Assembly (NCBI GenBank): GCA_945869725.1
Contig: CAMBPO010000048.1
Span: 1-16,557, forward strand
DNA: 16,557 nucleotides
Reading direction: 5' to 3'
DNA from: Klebsiella pneumoniae
Lineage (GTDB): Bacteria; Pseudomonadota; Gammaproteobacteria; Pseudomonadales; Pseudohongiellaceae
The first letter of the stretch is position 1. Every line of letters begins with the position of its first letter. The notes under the pieces are model-generated. The model ran no database searches and had not been told where the DNA came from. It was given only the letters and a program-made list of their open reading frames with translations. Position numbers and translations under genes: made by a program. Shown here in pieces: positions 1-5,828 of this stretch.

Positions 1-168
1 CAAGAGAGCTTCGCGTCCATCAATGTGCAAGATCTGATGCCCCGGCCGCCTCTTGTCACTGCCTTTGAGTCACTACTACACGATATGGACATCCTGCCAA
101 CACACCTCCAACGTTTTTTAACGCAGCTTGAGTCTATCAGTGCGAGGAGAGCATCACTAAGTCCATGA
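1..168 (+). CDS. 3' end of an unidentified gene upstream of pdxB
   Basis: An open frame enters from the left edge and reads 55 residues (beginning QESFASINVQDL and ending ARRASLSP) to a TGA at 166-168. The stop overlaps the pdxB start as ATGA, which suggests translational coupling and a shared transcript. The fragment is soluble-looking, with no membrane segment and no motif I recognise. The tight overlap supports a real gene, but the family cannot be named from this C-terminus. Confidence 0.6.
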   Translation, partial: QESFASINVQDLMPRPPLVTAFESLLHDMDILPTHLQRFLTQLESISARRASLSP

Positions 169-1346
169 AGATAGTCGCAGACGAAAACATTATGGCGCTG
201 ACCACGCGGTTGCCTAATGCCATTGATTGGGTGCTTAAACCCGGCCGTGCCATTTGTGCTGCAGATCTGGTGGACGCGGATGCCTTGCTGGTCAGATCCA
301 TTACGCGGGTGGATGAACACTTGCTTAAAGGATCGCCGGTTGGTTTTGTGGCAACAGCAACCAGTGGAACCGATCATCTGGATCTGCCATGGCTGGCCGC
401 CAATGGCATCGCTGTTGCTGATGCCGCCGGCGCTAATGCCAATGCAGTGGCAGAGTACGTTATTGCATCGCTCGCGGAACTGATGCTGGAAGAAAATCTT
501 CCTTTGTGGAAGTTGACTGTTGCTGTCATTGGAGTGGGCCATGTTGGCTCTGCGCTTTTAGCCAAGCTGACCGCATTGGGAATATCTTGTGTTGCGTGTG
601 ACCCGTTTCAGCAGATTCTTGCCGGGGTTAGCTATGTTGAATTGAATACGGCCCTGCAGGCGGATGTCATTTGCCTGCATACACCACTAACAGATCACGT
701 CAGTTATCCGACATACCACATGCTTGATGAGCATCGACTGAAAAAAATTAATCCTGCAGCGATTATTGTGAATGCAGGTCGCGGTGAAGTCATCGACAAC
801 AAAGCTCTGCTTGCGCATCTTCATCAGTGTCCACAGCAGCGCGTTATCCTGGATGTCTGGGAAAATGAGCCCAAGCCTTCGCCACAGTTGTTGCAAAAGG
901 TGTTTATTGGTACTCCGCACATTGCCGGCTATAGCGTTGAAGCAAAACTGGCTTCAACCAAGGCGGTTGCTGCCGCACTGATAAAACACTTTGCGCTTGA
1001 AAAGTTAAAAATACCCATGCACTCAGAGGGTGCGATGCGCATGCACGATCAGCGTTATGAGGGAGATTCTGCAAGTTTGATGGTCCGCAAAGGATCCGAT
1101 CAGCAAATGTTTGCCGGCATAGTCACCAAGGCGTTTTCACCGAAGGCAGTAAGCCGTCGTTTTAAAGACATTTATCAGACCACATCTTTCAGCTCGGATG
1201 TCGGCGCAGGAGCAGAGGTGTTTGACAGTATTCGTGCTGATCTGAGCGCACGCAGAGAATTCGGCGCAACACATGTTCCTGCGGCGGGCTTCAGTCCTCA
1301 ATTGTCAGCCTGGTTACATGCGGCTGGGTTTATAGTGCAGGCTTAG
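165..1346 (+). CDS. pdxB: 4-phosphoerythronate dehydrogenase PdxB
   Basis: PdxB is an NAD-dependent D-2-hydroxyacid dehydrogenase that oxidises 4-phospho-D-erythronate in the DXP-dependent route to pyridoxal 5'-phosphate; it is cytosolic. The 393 residues are close to the usual 380. The N-terminus MKIVADENI is typical of PdxB and supports this start. The Rossmann loop GVGHVG is at 123-128. The catalytic residues fit the family: Arg206 in NAGRGEVID, Glu235 in DVWENEP and His252 in GTPHIAGYS. The last ~100 residues form the PdxB-specific dimerisation domain. There is no Shine-Dalgarno at normal distance (AGGAG lies about 15 bases upstream), and the start overlaps the previous stop, so translation is probably coupled. 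PLP made by this pathway is the cofactor of the convergent AlaA, though that adjacency may be chance. Confidence 0.95.
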   Translation: MKIVADENIMALTTRLPNAIDWVLKPGRAICAADLVDADALLVRSITRVDEHLLKGSPVGFVATATSGTDHLDLPWLAANGIAVADAAGANANAVAEYVIASLAELMLEENLPLWKLTVAVIGVGHVGSALLAKLTALGISCVACDPFQQILAGVSYVELNTALQADVICLHTPLTDHVSYPTYHMLDEHRLKKINPAAIIVNAGRGEVIDNKALLAHLHQCPQQRVILDVWENEPKPSPQLLQKVFIGTPHIAGYSVEAKLASTKAVAAALIKHFALEKLKIPMHSEGAMRMHDQRYEGDSASLMVRKGSDQQMFAGIVTKAFSPKAVSRRFKDIYQTTSFSSDVGAGAEVFDSIRADLSARREFGATHVPAAGFSPQLSAWLHAAGFIVQA

Positions 1347-1411
1347 AAATTTACTATCTGCAACATGGGGTGAGCCGCGCCGCTTACTTCCGTTGTACCC
1401 CTATAAAATAT

Positions 1412-2632
1412 CTAGTAGGTCTGAGCCCACTTACCCAGGAAGCGCTCGATTTTGCCGATAGCCTGCTGTAATACATCGATAGTTGGCAAAAACACAACGC
1501 GCACATGCTGTGTGTCATTGATGTTAAATGCACTGCCTTGCACCAACAGTATCTTTTCACGCTCCAACAGATCCTGGATAAAGCGCTGATCATCAGCGAT
1601 CGGATACATCTGTGGGTCGAACTTGGGGAACATGTAAATTGCACCTTTAGGTTTTACACAGGTCACGCCCGGGATCTGGGTTAGCATGTTCCACGCCACA
1701 TCGCGCTGCTCACGCAAACGGCCACCGGGCAGAATCAACTCGTTGATACTCTGATAGCCTCCAAGCGCAGTCTGCACTGCAAACTGCGCAGGTACATTGG
1801 CACACAATCGCATGTTGGACAGGATTTCGAGTCCTTCAATGTAATTGCTGGCCTTCTCCTTTGCGCCACTCAAAATCATCCAGCCTGAGCGAAAACCTGC
1901 CAGCCGATAAGACTTGGAAAGTCCGTTAAAAGTGACAATCAGCAGGTCATCACACATGGATGCTATCGGTGTGTGTACTGCACCGTCGTATAGAATTTTG
2001 CTGTAGATTTCATCAGCAAAAATAATCAATCCGTGTTTTCTCGCCACACGAATCACATCGAGAAGCATATCCTGACTGTAAACAGCCCCTGTCGGGTTGT
2101 TGGGATTGATGATGACTATAGCGCGCGTCTTGGGTGTAATTTTCTTTTCAATGTCTTTGATATCCGGAAACCAGTCTGATGCCTCATCACAGATATAGTG
2201 AACGGGTGTGCCGCCCCCAAGGCTAACTGCAGCAGTCCACAGTGGGTAGTCGGGCGCCGGAACCAGCACCTCATCATTATTGTTCAGCAGTGCCTGCATC
2301 GCCATTACGATCAGTTCGCTGACTCCGTTGCCCAGGTAGATGTCATCAATATCAACGCCATCGATACCCAGTTGCTGGCACTCTTGCATAATGGCTTTGC
2401 GCGCAGAGAACAAACCCTTGGAGTCACTGTAGCCCTGTGCATTGGATAAATTGCGTATCACATCTTGAATGATTTCGTCAGGCGCCTCAAAACCAAAGGC
2501 GGCAGGATTACCAATATTCAATTTGAGAATCCGGTTGCCTTCCTCTTCAAGCCGCTTGGCTTCTTCGAGTACAGGGCCGCGAATGTCGTAACAGACTTTT
2601 GCCAGTTTGTCTGACTGTCTGATTTTTTTCAT
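1412..2632 (-). CDS. alaA: Glutamate-pyruvate (alanine) aminotransferase AlaA
   Basis: AlaA is a PLP-dependent class I/II aminotransferase, the main enzyme making alanine from pyruvate and glutamate in E. coli. The protein follows E. coli AlaA (YfbQ) closely, for example CYDIRGPVLEEAKRLEEEGN near the N-terminus, APDYPLWTAAVSL at 126-138 and NPNNPTGAVYS at 176-186. The Schiff-base lysine is Lys240 in FNGLSKSYRLAGFR. The frame stays open much further upstream (to 2902), but the start at 2632 (MKKIRQSDKLAKVCYDIRGP) gives 406 residues, against 405 in E. coli, so the longer version would overlap msrB for no reason. A weak GGA lies about 10 bases upstream of this start. The gene converges on pdxB with a 65-bp gap that shows no convincing terminator, and it is divergent from msrB. 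Confidence 0.95.
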   Translation of the reverse strand: MKKIRQSDKLAKVCYDIRGPVLEEAKRLEEEGNRILKLNIGNPAAFGFEAPDEIIQDVIRNLSNAQGYSDSKGLFSARKAIMQECQQLGIDGVDIDDIYLGNGVSELIVMAMQALLNNNDEVLVPAPDYPLWTAAVSLGGGTPVHYICDEASDWFPDIKDIEKKITPKTRAIVIINPNNPTGAVYSQDMLLDVIRVARKHGLIIFADEIYSKILYDGAVHTPIASMCDDLLIVTFNGLSKSYRLAGFRSGWMILSGAKEKASNYIEGLEILSNMRLCANVPAQFAVQTALGGYQSINELILPGGRLREQRDVAWNMLTQIPGVTCVKPKGAIYMFPKFDPQMYPIADDQRFIQDLLEREKILLVQGSAFNINDTQHVRVVFLPTIDVLQQAIGKIERFLGKWAQTY

Positions 2633-2666
2633 GATGCTGATTCCGGGATGTGCGCAGAAGGCCGAT

Positions 2667-2672
2667 ATTGTA
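2667..2672 (-). promoter_or_regulatory. Putative -10 element for alaA
   Basis: On the minus strand TACAAT (5 of 6 to consensus) lies 35 bases before the alaA start. The hexamer 17 bases further upstream (CTATCA) is a poor -35. The element overlaps the putative -35 of msrB, so the two promoters would compete. Confidence 0.4.
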
Positions 2673-2696
2673 AACTGCCGTAGGAAAAATGATAGT
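2668..2696 (+). promoter_or_regulatory. Putative sigma-70 promoter for msrB
   Basis: TTGTAA (2668-2673) and GATAGT (2691-2696) are separated by 17 bases, each matching consensus at 4 of 6. Transcription would start near 2703 and leave a leader of about 60 bases. Confidence 0.4.
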
Positions 2697-2761
2697 GGAG
2701 TGCCCGGCATACAGAGCACAGGGGCATTGCATCCGGATAACGAGAGAGGAGATGGTGAGTT

Positions 2762-3157
2762 ATGACTAAGCAGGTGAATGAAATCAAAGAGAGTTTGCGT
2801 GAAAAACTCGATGCGCAAACTTACCGTATAGTGTGTGAATGTGGGACTGAGCCCGCGTTCACGGGCAAGTATTGGGATTGCAAAACGCCAGGCGTGTATC
2901 ACTGTGTGGTTTGCGAAAGTGGCTTGTTTGATTCATCTACCAAGTACGATTCGGGTTCAGGTTGGCCCAGTTACTATACGCCGCTGTCCGAGACTTCATT
3001 GAAGCAGCGAATAGACACTGCGCATGGAATGATCAGAACTGAAGTAGTCTGCGCCCAGTGCGAGGCGCACCTTGGGCATGTGTTTAATGATGGCCCGCCG
3101 CCAACCGGATTGCGTTACTGCATCAATTCCGCCGCACTGGATTTGAAACCAAGCTGA
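2762..3157 (+). CDS. msrB: Peptide-methionine (R)-S-oxide reductase MsrB
   Basis: MsrB reduces the R epimer of methionine sulfoxide in oxidised proteins, normally with thioredoxin as reductant. The 131 residues match the family length. Zinc ligands are the pairs Cys48/Cys51 and Cys97/Cys100. GTEPAFTG (28-35), SGWPSYY (66-72) and [11 protein letters not shown] (102-112) are family blocks. The catalytic cysteine is Cys120 in RYCINSAAL. The usual resolving Cys in SGCGWPS is Ser66 here, while a Cys (Cys27) directly precedes GTEP where E. coli has His. This suggests recycling through Cys27 or directly by a reductant. AGGAG lies about 10 bases and GGTGAG 2 bases before the ATG. There is no signal peptide, so it is cytosolic. 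The stop overlaps the next start by one base. Confidence 0.95.
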   Translation: MTKQVNEIKESLREKLDAQTYRIVCECGTEPAFTGKYWDCKTPGVYHCVVCESGLFDSSTKYDSGSGWPSYYTPLSETSLKQRIDTAHGMIRTEVVCAQCEAHLGHVFNDGPPPTGLRYCINSAALDLKPS

Positions 3158-3966
3158 TGAGTTTTCTGCGGCATTTTGCCCATGCAGTAACCATGGTCAC
3201 GCTCAGCATGACATCGGGAGGAGCCTTGCATGCTCAAAATGTTGGTGTCGAAGGGGGTGGATTCAGTCAGAGTTCCGCAATAGGGCTATATGTCAGCCGT
3301 GGTCTTTACGGTCAGGATTCCCCCACCCGCGTGCGATATCTTCCATACACTCATGAGGTGTCGTTTAGTTCCTGGCGTCTGCGGGGAACCTTGCCTATGT
3401 TGGAGATTGATGGGCCTGGCAATGTACTCATCGATGTAGGTAATGTTGGCGGGCGCAACTCTGCAATGGTATCCGAGCGGGGCATCGGTGATGCTACGGT
3501 GAGTGCAACTTACGAGCTGCCTGTATTTGCAGAAAATTTGCCATTTTTTGACATTACTGTTGATCTGAAACTGCCGTTGGCAGACGAACGAATTGGGCTG
3601 GGGACCGGCCGCCCTGATGCAGGTGCGCAACTGGATGCGTATTTCCCGTTAGGTCCTGTCAACATGTTTGCCTCCGTCGGTTATCGCTATCGCCACCGTT
3701 CGCCAGTTTACGAGCAGTTGAATGATTCTGTGAATCTGTCCTTGGGTGCAAGTGCCTCTGTGTATGACGCTTTACAGGTTGGCCTTATGTATGACTTCAG
3801 AGAAGCTGCTTCTGCATACAGTGGCGATACACATGAACTCATCCCATATCTTTCATGGTCTGTTTCACCTGCCTGGAGTCTGATGCTTTATCTGGTTGCA
3901 GGTTCCACTGCAGATAGTGCAGATAAGGCGGTCGGATTGCAGTTAACGCATCAGCACCGTCAATAA
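3157..3966 (+). CDS. Predicted outer-membrane beta-barrel protein
   Basis: The product is 269 residues. A Sec signal peptide spans about 1-26 (hydrophobic AVTMVTLSM, then ALHA before Gln27). The mature part alternates hydrophobic and polar residues in short strands rich in aromatic and Gly residues, for example FFDITVDLKLPLAD, MFASVGYRYRHR and WSLMLYLVAG, as expected for a beta-barrel. The stretch LKLPLADERIGLGTGRPDAGAQ resembles the 'transporter / MetA-pathway of phenol degradation-like' group (ITVKLPLG...LGTG..D), but this is recognition by eye. The C-terminus lacks the usual final Phe. The ATG overlaps the msrB stop (TGATG), so it is probably co-translated with msrB. The substrate is unknown. 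It ends 7 bases before the convergent gene. Confidence 0.75.
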   Translation: MSFLRHFAHAVTMVTLSMTSGGALHAQNVGVEGGGFSQSSAIGLYVSRGLYGQDSPTRVRYLPYTHEVSFSSWRLRGTLPMLEIDGPGNVLIDVGNVGGRNSAMVSERGIGDATVSATYELPVFAENLPFFDITVDLKLPLADERIGLGTGRPDAGAQLDAYFPLGPVNMFASVGYRYRHRSPVYEQLNDSVNLSLGASASVYDALQVGLMYDFREAASAYSGDTHELIPYLSWSVSPAWSLMLYLVAGSTADSADKAVGLQLTHQHRQ

Positions 3967-3973
3967 ACAGCCA

Positions 3974-4792
3974 TCAGATCCTCATGGGTTGTGGTCTGGA
4001 GGGGGCGACAGTGGCGCGGTCCACGGCCGGGCGTAATCGCTGGAAAGGAGGTAGTTCAGGCCGTTGTGCACGCCCGCTGTTTTGTCGAGGATCAGGCGGG
4101 GAAGTTTCGGTCAGAATCTCGGGTAATTGTTCGGCATTGTTTGTCGCCAGTTCATCTGTTGTTGGCTCCGCTTCTTGTTGAAAAAGAGGCAAGGAGAGCG
4201 GTTCTGGCGCCGGAATCTCCGGAATCTGCAGGCTTATCTCCAGTTTTGGTGTTTCGGTTGACAAATCCTCTGAGTCAGCAAGTTCAATCAACTGGCGCAG
4301 GTAAAGTGATGGCGTGGAGTCATTTGGGTCCAATACGCGCAGTGCGTCAGGCTCTCCTTGTGACAAGAGGTCAGTATTGCGGAACGGATCTTGGGGAGGG
4401 TTCTGACGCAACTCGATCAACGGAATTATTTCTGCAGGAATTACAGCGGTTTCCTGTTCGCGGGGAAGCCATGGCAAAGGCCAATCTTGCGAGGAATCGT
4501 TTGATGTTGTTGAGTCGTCTTGTTGGTTGTTTTCGTTGCCAGATCCGGCGTCGCCAAGAAATGGGGATGGGCCTCCGGTTCCGCCAAAACCACTATCGCC
4601 AGGTAACCCGGTTTTTCCGGTACCACCCATGCCGCTACCCTGATCGTCCCCACCTCCGCCATGGATGACGCTACCATTTTGCAAAATAGCACCAATGCTG
4701 TTCGCGGCTATCAGTAGACTGCCAAAAAACAAGACCATGATCATGATCATGGCTGTTGGGTAACGCCGCAATGCTAAAACGGTTTCAACCAT
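3974..4792 (-). CDS. Single-pass membrane protein with Gly-rich and Pro-rich periplasmic tail
   Basis: I do not recognise this 272-residue protein. The frame extends to 4891, but I chose the ATG at 4792 because AGGGG sits 7 bases upstream. This start overlaps the preceding DUF6502 gene by only 8 bases (ATGGTTGA), a typical coupled start. After a short basic N-terminus (RR at 9-10) one membrane segment runs about 13-37 (AMIMIMVLFFGSLLIAANSI), placing the remainder in the periplasm by the positive-inside rule. Residues 45-85 are Gly-rich, 86-103 rich in Asn, Gln, Asp and Ser. The remainder is Pro/Glu-rich with an ordered-looking core near DWPLPWLP and PSLYLRQLIELAD. It has no cysteine, no signal-peptidase site and no enzyme motif. 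It could be a tethered partner or sensor for the DUF6502 protein, which is inference from the overlap only. Confidence 0.75.
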   Translation of the reverse strand: MVETVLALRRYPTAMIMIMVLFFGSLLIAANSIGAILQNGSVIHGGGGDDQGSGMGGTGKTGLPGDSGFGGTGGPSPFLGDAGSGNENNQQDDSTTSNDSSQDWPLPWLPREQETAVIPAEIIPLIELRQNPPQDPFRNTDLLSQGEPDALRVLDPNDSTPSLYLRQLIELADSEDLSTETPKLEISLQIPEIPAPEPLSLPLFQQEAEPTTDELATNNAEQLPEILTETSPPDPRQNSGRAQRPELPPFQRLRPAVDRATVAPSRPQPMRI

Positions 4793-5702
4793 GAATTGAC
4801 CCCTGGTCTGCGTCTGTTCTTCCTGTACCGGTGTCGGTTGTCGGATGAGCTGACGTTTTTTCCTGATAGTCGTTATAGTGGAATACACCAAAATTCATAC
4901 GGTAAAGCGCCTGATTGTCGCCTAAATCGCTTTGTTGCAGACGCAGGGCGCGCTGATTCATCTCTATCAGGGACGCCATGCCCAGTTGCGCCGCAAGATC
5001 CTGCAGTTCATCCAGTGAGGCTTGGCTGAGTTTGTTGTAATAAACACTGCGATCAAAAAACGCAGGCTTTTTGCCCATGATGTTATGGATGCCTGCATTC
5101 AGATGATCCTGAATATTTTTTCCAAAGAAGAACAGTTTTTCATCAACACCCTTGTCAGGAGTGAATGCGCCGGTGTTGAGTACGACCCTGTCGAGCTCAT
5201 CCAAGTGAGCGATGCCTAGTCTGATCCACTCATCCAGTATCACCCGCGGTCTGATGTCCTGTCGGCACACAGACTCAACAAGATCATCAAAACATACCTG
5301 CCCGGGTGAAGTTGACGGGGTTTTCAACGGCAAGGGGAGAGGCGTGTGATCAGTGCTGCGGAACCGCTCCATGCCAAGCCAGTAAGAAATGCATTGCGCT
5401 CCAATAGAAACTGTCCGGGGAGCAAGAACAGCTTCTGACTCTTCGGCCCGTAATCTCTTGACGTCTTTGCGGTGAACTCCTGTCAGCAATGTAATCCGGC
5501 TGTCGGATTGACGTCGGTCATCCAGTGCGAATTCTTCATCGGCCACCTCGACATAAACGGATTTGAGCAGGCTGATCAGATAAGGATAAGAGACTTGAAA
5601 ATGTAACATCAGTCGGACAGCGGGGCGCAGAATTTTCCGGATAGCCGTAATCAGAGCTTCCGGAGCCTCGCCAGGATTGTTCTGATGATTTTGAGTATTC
5701 AT
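4785..5702 (-). CDS. DUF6502 family protein, helix-turn-helix-like
   Basis: The 305-residue product resembles the uncharacterised DUF6502 family, recognised by eye from IRKILRPAVRLMLHFQVSYP (21-40), LLKSVYVEVAD (45-55) and DSRITLLTGVHRKDVKRLR (67-85). The last block reads like a helix-turn-helix recognition unit, so DNA binding is plausible but unproven for the family. The middle (about 135-275) is a mostly helical domain ending in the motif YRMNFGVFHYNDY, followed by a polar Thr/Asp tail. There is no membrane segment. It starts an operon with the membrane protein downstream (8-base overlap). No Shine-Dalgarno precedes the ATG, and a TATACT lies 6 bases before it, so the mRNA may be leaderless. 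Two palindromes upstream may be its own operators. Confidence 0.8.
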   Translation of the reverse strand: MNTQNHQNNPGEAPEALITAIRKILRPAVRLMLHFQVSYPYLISLLKSVYVEVADEEFALDDRRQSDSRITLLTGVHRKDVKRLRAEESEAVLAPRTVSIGAQCISYWLGMERFRSTDHTPLPLPLKTPSTSPGQVCFDDLVESVCRQDIRPRVILDEWIRLGIAHLDELDRVVLNTGAFTPDKGVDEKLFFFGKNIQDHLNAGIHNIMGKKPAFFDRSVYYNKLSQASLDELQDLAAQLGMASLIEMNQRALRLQQSDLGDNQALYRMNFGVFHYNDYQEKTSAHPTTDTGTGRTDADQGSIHG

Positions 5703-5708
5703 GCAGAA

Positions 5709-5714
5709 AGTATA
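5709..5714 (-). promoter_or_regulatory. Putative -10 of a leaderless DUF6502 promoter
   Basis: TATACT on the minus strand matches consensus at 5 of 6 and ends 6 bases before the ATG, so the start point would fall at or next to the A of ATG. The -35 position (TGGGAT, 17-bp spacing) is poor and lies inside palindrome 1. Such a promoter may need an activator or be weak. Confidence 0.45.
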
Positions 5715-5721
5715 GCCAGAG

Positions 5722-5738
5722 GTGGGAATTTATCCCAC
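5722..5738. promoter_or_regulatory. Palindromic operator-like site 1
   Basis: GTGGGAATTTATCCCAC is a 17-bp dyad with 6-bp perfect arms and a 5-bp centre. It is nearly identical to site 2 and covers the spacer and -35 region of the leftward promoter. Its size fits a dimeric helix-turn-helix regulator. Confidence 0.7.
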
Positions 5739-5768
5739 AACTATTTTATGGCTATTCTGGCAGCGCTA

Positions 5769-5797
5769 TTGACGTGGGAATAATTCCCACATACCAT
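5769..5797 (+). promoter_or_regulatory. Sigma-70 promoter of the hydrolase-fold gene
   Basis: TTGACG (5769-5774, 5 of 6) and TACCAT (5792-5797, 4 of 6) are 17 bases apart. Palindrome 2 fills the spacer exactly, so a bound protein would block or remodel polymerase. The start point would be near 5804, about 25 bases before the ATG. Confidence 0.6.
5774..5790. promoter_or_regulatory. Palindromic operator-like site 2
   Basis: GTGGGAATAATTCCCAC is a perfect 17-bp palindrome (8-bp arms around one base). Its centre (5782) is 52 bp from that of site 1 (5730), close to five helical turns, so both sites face the same side of the DNA. This allows cooperative binding or looping. Confidence 0.75.
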
Positions 5798-5828
5798 CCA
5801 AGTCTAGAAAGATCAACAAGGTAGCTGT

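Noticed and set aside
1347..1411. Possible bidirectional terminator between pdxB and alaA
   Set aside because: Only an imperfect 6-bp dyad (GTGAGC / GCTTAC) without T-runs is present, too weak to call.
2633..2902. In-frame N-terminal extension of alaA (90 extra residues)
   Set aside because: It would overlap msrB antisense, has no AlaA similarity, and the ATG at 2632 gives the family length and N-terminus.
3991..4668. 225-codon open frame on the plus strand opposite the membrane protein gene
   Set aside because: The minus-strand frame is coupled to DUF6502 with a good ribosome-binding site and has a clear membrane segment. The plus-strand product is Arg-rich with no domain, typical of an antisense shadow.
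4735..4752. Perfect 18-bp palindrome CCATGATCATGATCATGG
   Set aside because: It lies inside the membrane segment coding region and arises from alternating Met and Ile codons (MIMIM), so a regulatory role is not needed to explain it.
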